A stretch of DNA of 64,000 bases from Thiorhodovibrio winogradskyi (GCF_036208045.1 NZ_CP121472.1:2801531-2865530); one strand, 5' to 3'; shown: positions 22,703 to 32,760, counted from the stretch's first letter. Notes: generated from the sequence alone by a model not told the origin. Numbers and translations: made by a program.

Positions 22703-24321
22703 ATGTGGATGACCTCGAAGAACTCGCTGATCTGCACCGCCAGGAGCATGCCGCGGTCAAGACGGAAATCCGCGTCTGCACCGCCGCAAGCTGTCAGTCC
22801 TCCGGTGCCCAGCCGGTGCTGGAGGCATTGACCGCCGGCTGCGAGGCCAGTGAGCATCCTGGCTGTCGTGTGAAGCAGGTCGGCTGCATGGGGCTATGTT
22901 CGGCCGGGCCTTTGGTGGCGATCGCCGCCAAGGACGCGCCGCTTGATCAGGCTCAACTCTATCGCGATGTCACCGCCGCCGATGCACCGGAGATCCTGAC
23001 CAGCGCCAAGACCGGCGCGCCGGTTGAGCGCCTGCACTGCCCGATCGACATGCCCTTTTTCGCTCGGCAGCAGCGGATTGTGCTGGAAAACTCAGGCGTT
23101 GTTGACCCCAATAGTTTCAAAGGCTATGTGGTCCTTGGCGGCTACCGCGCCATGGTCCAGGCGCTCACTGAAATGACGCCCGCCGAGGTCATTGCCGAGG
23201 TCACCACCAGCGCGCTGCGCGGACGTGGTGGCGGCGGCTATCCCACGGGTCTGAAGTGGTCGACCGTGGCCAAGATGCCGGCGGGCCAGAAATACGTCAT
23301 CTGCAATGCCGACGAGGGCGATCCGGGCGCTTTCATGGATCGCGCCATTCTCGAGTCCGACCCCCACCGGGTGCTGGAGGGCATGGCCATTGCCGCCTAT
23401 GCGATCGGCGCGAACAAGGGCTTTGTCTACATCCGCGCCGAATATCCGCTGGCCGTGGAGCGGCTCAAGACCGCGATTCGCAAGGCCAAGCGTGCCGGCT
23501 TCATTGGTCACCATATCTGCGAGACCGAGTTTAACTTCGACATCGAAATCCGCCTTGGTGCCGGTGCCTTCGTCTGTGGCGAGGAAACCGCGCTCATGGC
23601 CTCGATTGAAGGCGGTCGTGGTCAACCACGGCCGCGGCCGCCCTACCCGGCCGAATCCGGCCTCTGGGGCTGCCCCACGCTGATCAACAACGTCGAGACC
23701 TATGCCAACATCGCCCCCATTGTGCGCGACGGCGGCGACTGGTTTGCTGGCATCGGCACCGAGCGCTCCAAGGGCACCAAGGTGTTCGCGCTCGCGGGTG
23801 CCATCTGCAACACCGGCCTGATTGAAGTGCCCATGGGCACTCCGCTGCGCGATATCATAGAAGACATTGGCGGCGGCATTCCGGGCGGCAAGGCCTTCAA
23901 GGCGGTGCAAACCGGTGGCCCCTCCGGCGGCTGCATCCCCGAGGCCCATCTTGACATCCCGGTCGACTACGACAGCTTAAAGACGCTCGGCACCATCATG
24001 GGCTCTGGCGGTATGATCGTCATGGACGAGACCTCCAGCATGGTCGAGGTGGCGCGCTTTTTCATGGAATTCTGCATGTCGGAGTCCTGCGGCAAGTGCA
24101 TTCCCTGCCGCGCCGGCACCGCGCAGATGCACGGGCTGCTCGACCGGATCGTCAAAGGCGAGGCAGGCGCCCAGGAGCTTGCCCTACTCGAGGAACTCTG
24201 CGAGGTGGTCCAGGCCACCAGCCTATGCGGGCTGGGGCAAACCGCACCTAATCCGGTGCTAAGCACCCTGCGCTACTTCCGCGCGGAATACGAACAGCGG
24301 CTACTCGATCAGGCCGCCTGA
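22699..24321 (+). CDS. hoxF: Bidirectional hydrogenase diaphorase subunit HoxF
   Basis: The protein has 540 residues. Residues 20-110 form a thioredoxin-like 2Fe-2S domain (RVCTAASCQSSGA, VGCMGLCSAGP). The NuoF-like core follows, with the NADH/FMN-binding ALRGRGGGGYPTGLKW and CNADEGDPGAFMDR, and the 4Fe-4S site ESCGKCIPCRAGT with a late Cys in SLCGLGQ. It oxidises NADH or reduces NAD+ in the cytoplasm. The ATG overlaps hoxE by 4 bp. After it the operon is interrupted by a zinc-ribbon gene before hoxU, which is not the standard order. Confidence 0.96.
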   Translation: MNVDDLEELADLHRQEHAAVKTEIRVCTAASCQSSGAQPVLEALTAGCEASEHPGCRVKQVGCMGLCSAGPLVAIAAKDAPLDQAQLYRDVTAADAPEILTSAKTGAPVERLHCPIDMPFFARQQRIVLENSGVVDPNSFKGYVVLGGYRAMVQALTEMTPAEVIAEVTTSALRGRGGGGYPTGLKWSTVAKMPAGQKYVICNADEGDPGAFMDRAILESDPHRVLEGMAIAAYAIGANKGFVYIRAEYPLAVERLKTAIRKAKRAGFIGHHICETEFNFDIEIRLGAGAFVCGEETALMASIEGGRGQPRPRPPYPAESGLWGCPTLINNVETYANIAPIVRDGGDWFAGIGTERSKGTKVFALAGAICNTGLIEVPMGTPLRDIIEDIGGGIPGGKAFKAVQTGGPSGGCIPEAHLDIPVDYDSLKTLGTIMGSGGMIVMDETSSMVEVARFFMEFCMSESCGKCIPCRAGTAQMHGLLDRIVKGEAGAQELALLEELCEVVQATSLCGLGQTAPNPVLSTLRYFRAEYEQRLLDQAA

Positions 24322-24380
24322 GTGTCTTAGACTTAAGACCAAACCCATCCAGATAACAACACGATAACGGTGAGCGATCA

Positions 24381-24890
24381 ATGGCACTGATTCAATGCCC
24401 CGAATGCGAAGGCAAGGTTTCCGATCAGGCTCCGGTCTGTCCCCACTGCGGTTTTCCGCTTGCTGGCCCGGCGGCGGCATCGCCGGTAACCACCGACACG
24501 ACAAGCATGGCTCCGGGAGCCGCCAGCGGTATTTCGCAAGAACCACTGTCCGAGTCCGCCTATCCTGGCAAACCCTATCACTGGTCAGACCGAATTCCGG
24601 TCGCCTTCATCCTGTTCTGGGGCGGCATGCTGATTGGCGTCATGGGCGGGGGCGGCGACATGACCGAGAGCCTGTCCGGTCATGGCGTGCAGGTCGCGGA
24701 ACGCACCACCATTGGTTGGATTGCCTGGGGCATGGTCATCGGCGGCATTGTCTGGTTCGTGGGGAAAAATCTCCTTTCCTACCTGCACTACCGCAACTGG
24801 AAGATCAATCGCCTGCACAAGGAAATGATCGAGGACGCCGAGCGCGAGGAGCAGGCCAGCGCCGGCAACACCGCCGCGGCACACGACTGA
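24381..24890 (+). CDS. Zinc-ribbon membrane protein inside the hox operon
   Basis: The protein has 169 residues. An N-terminal zinc ribbon uses Cys6, Cys9, Cys20 and Cys23 (CPEC and CPHCGF). A Ser/Thr/Pro/Ala linker of about 45 residues follows, then two predicted membrane helices (VAFILFWGGMLIGVMGG near 70-90; IGWIAWGMVIGGIVWFVG near 107-127) and a charged cytoplasmic tail with KINRLHKEMIEDAEREEQ. It starts 59 bp after hoxF with GGTGAG upstream and is followed by hoxU 48 bp later, on the same strand. I know of no hydrogenase role for such a protein. Membrane attachment of the Hox enzyme or a stress-sensor role are guesses. Confidence 0.8.
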   Translation: MALIQCPECEGKVSDQAPVCPHCGFPLAGPAAASPVTTDTTSMAPGAASGISQEPLSESAYPGKPYHWSDRIPVAFILFWGGMLIGVMGGGGDMTESLSGHGVQVAERTTIGWIAWGMVIGGIVWFVGKNLLSYLHYRNWKINRLHKEMIEDAEREEQASAGNTAAAHD

Positions 24891-24938
24891 AGGTCCGCCA
24901 CCGCGACTTAACTCGCCACCTCTCCCGGAGTTTCTTGC

Positions 24939-25670
24939 ATGCCATTGCCGACACCCCAGAGTTCGGTCCGCGTCGTCACCATGAAGGTCAACGGCCTGGA
25001 TCTGTCCGCCCGCGAGGACGAGACCATCATCGAGGTGTGCCGGGAAAACCAGATCCCCATCCCCAGTCTGTGCTATCTCGATGGCTTGTCCATCCTCGGC
25101 GGCTGCCGCCTGTGCCTGGTGGAACTCGAAGGCCAGAACCGCCTGTTCGCCGCCTGCTCAACCCGCGTTGCCGAAGGCATGCGAGTGGTGACCAACAGCG
25201 AGCGCCTGCGCCACTATCGCCGCACCATTGTCGAGCTGCTCTTTGCCGAGCGCAATCACGTCTGCTCGGTGTGCGTCTCCAACGGTCATTGTGAACTGCA
25301 GAATCTCGCCCAGGGCTGTGGTGTGAATCATGTACGCATGCCCTATCGCTACCCGCACTACGAGGTCGACAGCTCTCATGAAATGTTCCGCGTCGATCAC
25401 AATCGTTGCGTCCTTTGCACCAGATGCGTGCGGGTATGCGATGAGATCGAAGGCGCCCATACCTGGGATGTCATGGGCCGCGGCAGCGACTGTCAGGTGA
25501 TCACCGATCTGGCGCGCCCCTGGGGGGACAGCAACACCTGTACCAGTTGCGGCAAATGTGTGCAGGTCTGCCCAACCGGCGCGCTGGTCAAGCAGGGCAC
25601 TTCCGCCGGGGAAATGGTCAAAGACCAAAGCTTCCTGCCTATTCTCGCCCGCCGGAGACACCTGCGATGA
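24939..25670 (+). CDS. hoxU: Bidirectional hydrogenase diaphorase subunit HoxU
   Basis: This 243-residue NuoG N-terminal-like iron-sulfur protein has a 2Fe-2S domain with [17 protein letters not shown] and ACSTRV, the His/Cys cluster region [15 protein letters not shown], and two 4Fe-4S motifs ([11 protein letters not shown] and [15 protein letters not shown]). It carries electrons between HoxF and the HoxYH hydrogenase. GGAG lies about 11 bp before the ATG. Its stop overlaps the hoxY start (ATGA). Confidence 0.95.
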   Translation: MPLPTPQSSVRVVTMKVNGLDLSAREDETIIEVCRENQIPIPSLCYLDGLSILGGCRLCLVELEGQNRLFAACSTRVAEGMRVVTNSERLRHYRRTIVELLFAERNHVCSVCVSNGHCELQNLAQGCGVNHVRMPYRYPHYEVDSSHEMFRVDHNRCVLCTRCVRVCDEIEGAHTWDVMGRGSDCQVITDLARPWGDSNTCTSCGKCVQVCPTGALVKQGTSAGEMVKDQSFLPILARRRHLR

Positions 25671-26272
25671 GCACGCCCACCAATGTGCCGGTCAACAACC
25701 CAAGCAGCAACCAGATCAGCTTCCCAAGCAGTATGGGCAACCCTAGAATCACAGTGGCCACCGCCTGGCTCGACGGCTGCTCAGGCTGCCACATGTCCTT
25801 TCTTGACATGGATGAGCGCCTGATCGAGCTGGCCAGTCATATCGACATCGTCCATGGCCCGCTGGTCGACACCAAGGAACTACCTGCGCAGGTTGATCTC
25901 GGCATCCTGGAGGGCTCGGTCAGCAATGACCATGACCTGGCCACTGCCAAGGCTTTTCGCAAACACTGCAAACAGCTGATCAGCCTTGGCGATTGCGCGG
26001 TCAACGGCAATGTCCCGGCAATGCGCAATGCCTTCAAGCTCGATGCCGTGATTGAGCGCGCCTACCGCGAGAATGTCGATCTCAACCCGCAGATTCCGGT
26101 CGATGGCGTGCCGCGCCTGCGCGAGGTGGTGCTGCCCCTGCATGGGGTGGTGGAGGTCGATCTCTTCGTTCCCGGCTGCCCACCACCGGCGGATGCCATT
26201 TATTATGTCTTGAGCGAACTCATCGCCGGGCGCACCCCGGATCCCAATCAACTGACCCGCTTTGGCGCCTAA
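25667..26272 (+). CDS. hoxY: Bidirectional hydrogenase small subunit HoxY
   Basis: From ATG 25667, overlapping the hoxU stop, the protein has 201 residues with a short Asn/Ser/Pro-rich leader and no Tat signal, as expected for a cytoplasmic enzyme. The proximal 4Fe-4S ligands lie in [24 protein letters not shown] and [12 protein letters not shown]. It is paired with HoxH, which starts 3 bp after it. Confidence 0.95.
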   Translation: MSTPTNVPVNNPSSNQISFPSSMGNPRITVATAWLDGCSGCHMSFLDMDERLIELASHIDIVHGPLVDTKELPAQVDLGILEGSVSNDHDLATAKAFRKHCKQLISLGDCAVNGNVPAMRNAFKLDAVIERAYRENVDLNPQIPVDGVPRLREVVLPLHGVVEVDLFVPGCPPPADAIYYVLSELIAGRTPDPNQLTRFGA

Positions 26273-26275
26273 ATC

Positions 26276-27706
26276 ATGAGCCGCACCATCACCATCGAGC
26301 CGGTTACCCGCATCGAAGGGCACGCGCGCATTTCCCTGCAACTCGCCGACACCGGCGAGGTGGAAGATGCCCGTTTTCATCTGACCCAATTTCGCGGCTT
26401 TGAGAAATTCTGCGAGGGCCGCCCTTACCGGGAGATGCCAGCGCTGACCGCGCGGACCTGCGGCATCTGCCCGGTCAGCCATTTGCTCGCCTCCAACAAA
26501 GCCTGCGATGACCTGCTCGCGGTCAGCATTCCGCCGACCGCCGAGAAGCTGCGCCGAGTGATGAACCTGGCCCAGCTGGTGCAGTCGCACGCGCTCTCCT
26601 TCTTCCATCTATCCTCACCCGACCTGCTACTGGGCTGGGATGCCGATCCCCAAAGCCGTAATGTCTTTGGTGTCATGCAGCAGTACCCGGACCTGGCCAG
26701 GGACGGCATCCGTCTGCGCCAAATCGGCCAGACCATCATCGAGATTCTGGGTGGCAAAAAAATCCACCCCACCTGGGTGGTGCCCGGCGGCGTCAGCGAA
26801 CCACTCTCCGAGGAGAAACACAAGGCCATCCAGACAATGCTGCCCGAGGGGCTGGAAATCGCCAAGCGCACCTATGCCAGTTTCAAGACCCTGCTGCCCA
26901 AGTTCAAGGACGAGGCCAGCCACTTTGGCAACCTGCCAACCCTGTTCCTGAGCCTGGTCTCGGAGACGGGCCAGCTTGAGCACACCACTGGCCTGCTGCG
27001 GGTGAAAGACGCCCAGGGTCGCATCATCGAGGACAAGGTTCCGCCGCGTGACTACAAGCGCCTGATTGGCGAGGCGGTGGAGGACTTCTCCTACATGAAG
27101 TTTCCCTACTACAAGCCCATGGGTTATCCGCGCGGCATCTATCGCGTCGGCCCCCTGGCGCGGCTGAACAACGCCGACTCCTGCGGCACTCCTTATGCCG
27201 ATGTCGCCCTGGCCGAATTCCGCACCCTGCAGGAAGACGCGGGTCCGGTGGCTTCCAGTTTTCACTATCACTACGCGCGGCTAGTGGAAATCATCCATGC
27301 CATTGAGCGTATGCAGCGGATTCTCAAAGAGCCCGACATTCTCGATACCCGGGTGCGCGCTCATGCGCGGGGCAACCGCGAGGAGGGGATTGGCGTGTCC
27401 GAGGCACCGCGTGGCACTCTGATGCACCATTACAAGATTGACGAGCACGGCCTGATTAAATGGGTGGATCTCATCATCGCCACCGGCCATAACAACCTGG
27501 CAATGAACCGCAGCATCAAGCAGGTCGCCGATGCCTATGTCGATGGCAATCAACTCAAAGAGGGCATGCTCAACCGCGTCGAGGCAGTGATTCGCTGCTA
27601 CGATCCCTGTCTGTCCTGCGCCTCGCATGCCTTCGGACAAATGCCACTGGTCATTGAGCTCAAGGATGCAAGCGGAGAAGTGATTGATCGCCTCTGTCGC
27701 GACTGA
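26276..27706 (+). CDS. hoxH: Bidirectional hydrogenase large subunit HoxH
   Basis: The protein has 476 residues with NiFe ligands in ARTCGICPVSHLL and YDPCLSCASH, and the N-terminal signature IEPVTRIEGHARI. After the final His a 24-residue C-terminal peptide (starting AFGQMPLVIEL) is the extension to be removed by HoxW. It contains the H2-activating site of a cytoplasmic NAD(P)-linked hydrogenase that can act in either direction, likely balancing redox under dark, fermentative or nitrogen-fixing conditions. Confidence 0.97.
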   Translation: MSRTITIEPVTRIEGHARISLQLADTGEVEDARFHLTQFRGFEKFCEGRPYREMPALTARTCGICPVSHLLASNKACDDLLAVSIPPTAEKLRRVMNLAQLVQSHALSFFHLSSPDLLLGWDADPQSRNVFGVMQQYPDLARDGIRLRQIGQTIIEILGGKKIHPTWVVPGGVSEPLSEEKHKAIQTMLPEGLEIAKRTYASFKTLLPKFKDEASHFGNLPTLFLSLVSETGQLEHTTGLLRVKDAQGRIIEDKVPPRDYKRLIGEAVEDFSYMKFPYYKPMGYPRGIYRVGPLARLNNADSCGTPYADVALAEFRTLQEDAGPVASSFHYHYARLVEIIHAIERMQRILKEPDILDTRVRAHARGNREEGIGVSEAPRGTLMHHYKIDEHGLIKWVDLIIATGHNNLAMNRSIKQVADAYVDGNQLKEGMLNRVEAVIRCYDPCLSCASHAFGQMPLVIELKDASGEVIDRLCRD

Positions 27707-27770
27707 GCCAAGTCCCAGGCATACATCCAACCAGAACCAAAGCAGTATCAAAGAGGATACAAAACCCGGC

Positions 27771-28256
27771 GTGAGCGCGACCGCCCTGGTCATCGGCTAC
27801 GGCAGCCCCATTCGCGGCGACGACGCCATCGGTCCGCTGGTGGCCGACCGGCTGCAACAGCTTGCCCTTCCGGATTGGGTGCGGGTGGAGGCCCGTCACA
27901 TACTGACCGCGGAGCTTGCCGCCGACATGGCGCGGATGGCGCGGGTGATTTTTCTCGATGCCGGCGTGGATCTGCCACCCGGGGAGCTGCGCTGCCAACC
28001 CCTGCAGCCTGACACCAGCGCCCTCTCGAGCATGGCGCATTTTCACGACCCGCGCGAACTTCTGGCCTGGTGCCAGGGGCTCTATGGGCGGGTGCCAGAG
28101 GCCTGGTTGATCACCGCTGGCGGCGCCGAGTTCGACTACGGACATTTTCGCCTGAGCGACACCGCCGCCGCCGCGGTCCAACCCATGATGCAGGCCGTGC
28201 TGGAGCAGCTCGGCCTGCACACTCCACCAGCCGAGAGCGCATTGATCGGGAGCTAG
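27771..28256 (+). CDS. hoxW: Hydrogenase maturation protease HoxW
   Basis: From GTG 27771 the protein has 161 residues and begins just before the conserved LVIGYGSPIRGDDAIGPLVA, which fits family length; an in-frame TTG at 27684 would add an unconserved 29-residue leader overlapping hoxH. Other family elements are EARHILTAELA, FLDAGVDLPPGEL and MAHFHDPRELLAW, including the metal-binding Asp and His. It removes the C-terminal peptide of HoxH. A weak AGAGGA lies about 13 bp upstream. Confidence 0.9.
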   Translation: MSATALVIGYGSPIRGDDAIGPLVADRLQQLALPDWVRVEARHILTAELAADMARMARVIFLDAGVDLPPGELRCQPLQPDTSALSSMAHFHDPRELLAWCQGLYGRVPEAWLITAGGAEFDYGHFRLSDTAAAAVQPMMQAVLEQLGLHTPPAESALIGS

Positions 28257-28262
28257 TCAAGC

Positions 28263-29027
28263 ATGGCAAGCCAACCCTATGCAAACACCCAGGGGCCCTT
28301 TCGCGTCGAGCAATTGCGCGAAGGGGATCGCTACGAACTCAGCCAGGGTCACCCCATCTACTGCGCCCCGTCAGGGCGTGATCACGCCGGACGCAATCTT
28401 GCCGGCGGCGGCGCGCTGGAGACTGACCCGGATGTCGAATGGGCCGGGGTCGATGCCGGTTTCACCCCCGAATCCGGCACTCTGCGTGCCCCTGATGTCG
28501 CCGTGGCCGCCGCTGGTAAGGAGCGCGGCTGGATTCCCGGGGTGCCGCCACTGGCGGTCGAATATGCCGGATCCGGGCAGGACGAGCAGGAACTGGAAGA
28601 CAAGATCAGCGAACTGCTCGCGCATGGCACCCAACAGGTCTGGGTGGTGCGCCTGGTCGGGCCGCGCCGGGTCGAGGTGCGTCAGCCCAACCAAGCCATG
28701 CGGGTGCTCGGCCCCGGCGATCTTCTCAGGGCACCTGGCATCCTGCGCAATCCGGTCCCTGTCGAGGCCCTGTATGATCGCGATGCCAGCCATGCAGTCA
28801 TGCTGCGCAATCTGCTGCAACGCGCCGGCTATGAGAGCGTTGAGGCGATTCGCATGCAGGAGTTGATCGAATCCATCCTTGATTTGCTGGCAGATCGAGG
28901 CCTGTGGCTCGATGACCGCCAACGCGCGCGCATCGAAACATGCCGGGACCGCGCCCAACTCAAAGCCTGGCTGCTCGCCGCCGCGCGCGCGAGCAATCCC
29001 GCCGATCTCTTTGACACACCAGCTTAA
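28263..29027 (+). CDS. Uma2-family (DUF820, PD-(D/E)XK nuclease-fold) protein
   Basis: The protein has 254 residues. The Uma2 core runs from about residue 10 to 160, with EGDRYELSQGHPIYCAPSG, the acidic RAPDVAVAAAGKE, and the PD-(D/E)XK-like PPLAVEYAGSGQDEQELEDK with the Glu and Lys expected for a nuclease fold. A helical C-terminal part of about 90 residues follows. Family members are very common in cyanobacteria and phototrophs and their function is unknown. It starts 6 bp after hoxW and may be transcribed with hox, but nothing else ties it to hydrogenase. Confidence 0.8.
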   Translation: MASQPYANTQGPFRVEQLREGDRYELSQGHPIYCAPSGRDHAGRNLAGGGALETDPDVEWAGVDAGFTPESGTLRAPDVAVAAAGKERGWIPGVPPLAVEYAGSGQDEQELEDKISELLAHGTQQVWVVRLVGPRRVEVRQPNQAMRVLGPGDLLRAPGILRNPVPVEALYDRDASHAVMLRNLLQRAGYESVEAIRMQELIESILDLLADRGLWLDDRQRARIETCRDRAQLKAWLLAAARASNPADLFDTPA

Positions 29028-29057
29028 ACCCCGACCCCGGCGCGCCGCGAACACCCC

Positions 29058-30329
29058 ATGCAAGAAGTTGTCCTGATCGAAGTCAGCGGGCGCGACCGCC
29101 CCGGCATCACCATGACCCTGACCGAGACCCTGATCGGAAAAGGGGTGGGAGAAGGGGCGCGCGACCGGGTGCGCATTCTCGACATCGGCCAATCGGTGAT
29201 CCATAACACCCTGGCACTTGGCATTCTGGTCGAGCTGCCGGCCGACAGCAGCGGCTGCCAGGTCTTTCGCGAACTGCTGTTTGCCGCCCATCGCCTGGGG
29301 CTGGACGCGCGCTTCACCCCCATTGAATCCAACGCCTATGAGGAGTGGGTGCGCGAGCAAGGCCAACCCCGCCATATCCTGACCCTGCTGGGTGCCGTGA
29401 TCAATGCCGAGCACATCGCCCGGGTCGCGGCTGTCGTCAGCCGCAATGGACTGAATATCGACCAGATCACCCGACTCTCCGGGCGCATTTCCCAGCACCA
29501 GGAGGTTGCCGACCAGCATCAAAGGACATCCGGCAGCCGCCCCGCCTGCGTGGAGCTGTGGTTGCGCGGGCCGGTGCCGGATATCTCCGCGCTCCATGCC
29601 AGCTTTCTGGAGTTGGGCAAGCAGCTTGATGTCGACATTGCCATTCAGGAAGACGACATTTTCCGCCGCAACCGCCGACTGGTGTGCTTCGACATGGACT
29701 CGACGCTCATCCAGACCGAAGTCATCGACGAACTCGCCGCCGCCGCTGGCGTTGGCGAGCAAGTCGCGGCCATCACCGAGCGCGCCATGCGCGGGGAGCT
29801 GGACTTCAGTGCCAGCTTCCGCGAGCGCGTCGCCCTGCTTGAAGGGCTAGAGGAATCCGTGCTGGCCGAGATCGCCACGCGCTTGCCGATCACCGAAGGG
29901 GCCGAGCGCTTGACTCACAGCCTGAAAGCGCTCGGCTACCGCATTGCCATTCTTTCTGGCGGCTTCACCTACTTTGCCGAGCATCTCAAACAGCGGCTCG
30001 CTATCGACATCGTGCATGCCAACCCGCTCGACATCAAAAACGGCCGCCTGACTGGCCAGGTCACCGCTCCCATTGTCGACGGTGCGCGCAAGGCCCAGCT
30101 GCTGCGAGAAATAGCAACCCAGGAAGGCATTCGCCTAGAGCAGGTCATCGCCGTCGGTGACGGCGCCAACGACCTCCCCATGCTGGCCATTGCCGGTCTG
30201 GGCATCGCCTTCCACGCCAAACCGCTGGTCAAGGAACAGGCGCGACACTCACTGGCCGCCGTCGGCCTCGACGGCATCCTTTATCTGCTTGGCATGCGCG
30301 ACCGGGATCTGGAGCACCTGCGGCAGTAA
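29058..30329 (+). CDS. serB: Phosphoserine phosphatase with N-terminal ACT domains
   Basis: The protein has 423 residues. The N-terminal half has two ACT-like domains (VVLIEVSGRDRPGITMTLTE; RHILTLLGAVINAEHIARVA). The C-terminal HAD phosphatase has the nucleophile motif CFDMDSTLIQTEVIDELA, motif II ILSGGFTYFAEHL and motif IV AVGDGANDLPML. It releases serine from phosphoserine, the last step of serine synthesis. Near residue 30 it contains a stretch EGARDRVRILDIGQ that looks like an extended loop of the first ACT domain. Confidence 0.95.
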   Translation: MQEVVLIEVSGRDRPGITMTLTETLIGKGVGEGARDRVRILDIGQSVIHNTLALGILVELPADSSGCQVFRELLFAAHRLGLDARFTPIESNAYEEWVREQGQPRHILTLLGAVINAEHIARVAAVVSRNGLNIDQITRLSGRISQHQEVADQHQRTSGSRPACVELWLRGPVPDISALHASFLELGKQLDVDIAIQEDDIFRRNRRLVCFDMDSTLIQTEVIDELAAAAGVGEQVAAITERAMRGELDFSASFRERVALLEGLEESVLAEIATRLPITEGAERLTHSLKALGYRIAILSGGFTYFAEHLKQRLAIDIVHANPLDIKNGRLTGQVTAPIVDGARKAQLLREIATQEGIRLEQVIAVGDGANDLPMLAIAGLGIAFHAKPLVKEQARHSLAAVGLDGILYLLGMRDRDLEHLRQ

Positions 30330-30335
30330 CGGCAG

Positions 30336-31037
30336 CTATCCCTTTCGCTCGCGCGCAACCAACCAGGTGCGCGCACACTCCCACAGGTGATAGCTCCAGT
30401 CGAGGGTCTTGAACACAGTCACCAAGATGACCGCGAGCACTGGCGCCTGCACTAGCAGGCACAGGCTAATGACGGCATAGAGCGTAAAAATATCGAAGCC
30501 GGGCATCAGGCCACGGTCCATGAACCACTGCTTCCAGCGCGCGCGTATCAGCGGGCGGCCTTGGGCACAAGGGGTGATGACCCAGGTGACCAGGGCAATG
30601 TCCAGGTAGAGGGTGGTGAGCATGGCCAGGCCAAGCCAGGCCGGAACATGGGCCACCAGCACCAGAACAATGAAAAGCACCAGGCGCACCAGTTGATCGC
30701 CGAGTTGATCAAGCCTCTTGCCAATGGTGCTGCTCTGCCCCCGATGGCGCGCCAGATTTCCATCCACACCATTGAGCAGGGAGTGAAGCTGAATCAGCAG
30801 GGCGGCACCAATAAACCAGTGCGCGGCCAATGCCACGGCTGCCGCCAAACCAGCGGCGGCGGAGAGTGCGGTGGCCAGATTGGGCGAACAGCCCAGTCGA
30901 TCCGCCACCCAGGTCAGCAGGGTATCGACCGGATGGGCATAGTAGCGGTTAATGGGGTATTCGTAGGGACGGCGTGGTTCCGGGTGATAGCGCGCGTACA
31001 AGCGCGCATAACCTTCCCTCAGGCTTTGCCAACGCAT
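30336..31037 (-). CDS. CDP-alcohol phosphatidyltransferase family membrane protein
   Basis: The protein has 233 residues with the CDP-alcohol phosphotransferase motif GVDGNLARHRG followed by the spaced G...D...D (IGKRLDQLGDQ), and about five membrane helices. The N-terminal part with EPRRPYEYPINRYYAHPVDT resembles the archaetidylinositol/phosphatidylinositol-phosphate synthase-like branch, but the alcohol cannot be deduced. It starts 2 bp after the leuB stop, so it sits at the end of the leu operon. The link to leucine synthesis is probably only transcriptional. Confidence 0.8.
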   Translation of the reverse strand: MRWQSLREGYARLYARYHPEPRRPYEYPINRYYAHPVDTLLTWVADRLGCSPNLATALSAAAGLAAAVALAAHWFIGAALLIQLHSLLNGVDGNLARHRGQSSTIGKRLDQLGDQLVRLVLFIVLVLVAHVPAWLGLAMLTTLYLDIALVTWVITPCAQGRPLIRARWKQWFMDRGLMPGFDIFTLYAVISLCLLVQAPVLAVILVTVFKTLDWSYHLWECARTWLVARERKG

Positions 31038-31039
31038 GT

Positions 31040-32125
31040 TCAGCCTGCCTCGCGCAGTGCGCTCACCACGGCATCACCCATGGCGGCGGTCCCAACCCTG
31101 GTGGTGCCAGGCGAGGCCAGATCGGCACTGCGCAAACCTTGATCGAGAATCGACTCCACCGCGCGCTCGACACGCTCGGCCTGCTCGGGCGCGCCCAAGG
31201 AGTAGCGCAGCATCATGGCGACAGACAGAATGGTCGCGAGTGGATTGGCCACGCCCTTGCCGGCGATATCGGGCGCCGAGCCATGAATGGGCTCATACAT
31301 GCCCTGCCCGCTTTCATTGAGCGCCGCCGAGGGCAGCATGCCGATGGAACCGGTCAGCATGGCGGCGCAATCGGACAGGATGTCGCCGAACATGTTGGTG
31401 GTGACCATCACATCGAACTGCTTGGGCGCGCGCACCAGTTGCATGGCGGCGTTGTCGACATACATGTGGCTTAAGCTGACCTCGGGGTAATCCTGGCCGA
31501 CCCGTGTGGCGACCTCGCGCCACAACTCGGTGGCCTCCAGCACATTGGCCTTGTCGACCGAGCACACGCGCCTGTTACGCTTCATGGCAATGTCGAAGGC
31601 CACCCGGCAGATGCGCTCAATCTCGGATTCGGTATAGACCAGGGTGTTGAAGCCGCGCCGCTCGCCTGATGGCAGCGTCTCGACTCCGCGCGGCTGACCA
31701 AAATAAATGCCGCCGGTCAGCTCGCGGATAATCATGAGATCGAGTCCGGCCACCACATCGGGCTTGAGCGTGGAGGCATCCGCCAGCTGCGGATAGAGAA
31801 TCGCCGGGCGCAGATTCGCGAACAGTCCGAGGCCCGCGCGCAAGCCCAGCAGACCCTTCTCCGGGCGCACGGCAATGGGCAGGGGCTCCCATTTCGGCCC
31901 ACCCACGGCGCCAAGCAGCACGGCATCGGCGTACTTGGCTTGGCTCAGGGTGTCCTCGGGCAGCGGCGAGCCGGTGGCGTCGTAGGCACAGCCGCCGACG
32001 AGAGCCTGGTGCATGTCGATGGCGAGGGCGAAGTCATCGCGCAGGCATTCGAGCACTTTCACCGCCTCGGCGATGATTTCCGGGCCGATGCCGTCACCCG
32101 GCAAAATCAGAATGGTCTTGGACAA
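31040..32125 (-). CDS. leuB: 3-isopropylmalate dehydrogenase
   Basis: The 361-residue protein has the expected length. It has the start [20 protein letters not shown], the substrate-binding [24 protein letters not shown], and the metal- and NAD-binding [15 protein letters not shown] and [14 protein letters not shown]. It oxidises and decarboxylates 3-isopropylmalate in leucine biosynthesis. Two Uma2-family genes separate it from leuD. Confidence 0.97.
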   Translation of the reverse strand: MSKTILILPGDGIGPEIIAEAVKVLECLRDDFALAIDMHQALVGGCAYDATGSPLPEDTLSQAKYADAVLLGAVGGPKWEPLPIAVRPEKGLLGLRAGLGLFANLRPAILYPQLADASTLKPDVVAGLDLMIIRELTGGIYFGQPRGVETLPSGERRGFNTLVYTESEIERICRVAFDIAMKRNRRVCSVDKANVLEATELWREVATRVGQDYPEVSLSHMYVDNAAMQLVRAPKQFDVMVTTNMFGDILSDCAAMLTGSIGMLPSAALNESGQGMYEPIHGSAPDIAGKGVANPLATILSVAMMLRYSLGAPEQAERVERAVESILDQGLRSADLASPGTTRVGTAAMGDAVVSALREAG

Positions 32126-32163
32126 GGGATGGTTCTCCGTTGGGATGCAAATCCGGTCTCGGG

Positions 32164-32760
32164 TTAATCGCTGGCTTCGGGCAGTCGGACATCTTCATAC
32201 AGATCGGCCAGTCGCAAGGTGCAGCTCACCGGCGGGCAGTCGATCGTCAATGCCGCATCCGGAGCGGTCAGACGCTGCTGAACCCAGCCGCTTTCCGAGG
32301 CGCCGGCAGCGTCGCGCTGCCAGACTTCCATCAGGGCGCGATCCTGGGCGATCACCAAGTAGTAGCACAGCGATGCGAGCTGACGGTAACCGAGCAGTTT
32401 TTCGCGTCGGTCAATCTGTTTGGTACTGGGTGAGAGCACCTCGGCAATCAGGCAGGGCGCGAATTTCACATAAGATTTGGCATCATAACCTTCGCAACTC
32501 AGCATCACATCCGGGTAGTAATAGGCCTGCTGTGAAGGCACCGAGACCTTCATGTCGTTGATGAACATGCCGCAGGGCGTGCCGCGTGTCGCAGCGCGCA
32601 GATGAAAGGCCAGATTGGCGTTAATCCGATTATGCGCCTCGCTAGAACCGGTCATCGCAAACACCTGACCGGCAACATACTCGTGGCGCACTGTACTGTT
32701 TTTCTCGCCTTCCAGATAGTCTTCAACGCTGATCAAGCGCTCTTCGGCCAGTGCGGTCAT
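32164..32760 (-). CDS. Uma2-family protein, leu-operon copy B
   Basis: The 198-residue protein has standard Uma2 layout: [20 protein letters not shown] near the N terminus, [11 protein letters not shown] (the acidic PD residue), [19 protein letters not shown] (the ExK residues) and a C-terminal [12 protein letters not shown]. It overlaps its neighbour copy A by 4 bp and lies between leuD and leuB. The two copies are close paralogues, so a local duplication is likely. Nuclease activity has not been shown for the family as far as I know. Confidence 0.82.
   Translation of the reverse strand: MTALAEERLISVEDYLEGEKNSTVRHEYVAGQVFAMTGSSEAHNRINANLAFHLRAATRGTPCGMFINDMKVSVPSQQAYYYPDVMLSCEGYDAKSYVKFAPCLIAEVLSPSTKQIDRREKLLGYRQLASLCYYLVIAQDRALMEVWQRDAAGASESGWVQQRLTAPDAALTIDCPPVSCTLRLADLYEDVRLPEASD

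Noticed and set aside
28371-29762. 463-residue minus-strand frame over the Uma2 gene and serB
   Set aside because: Both underlying plus-strand genes are clearly recognisable; this is a high-GC antisense shadow.
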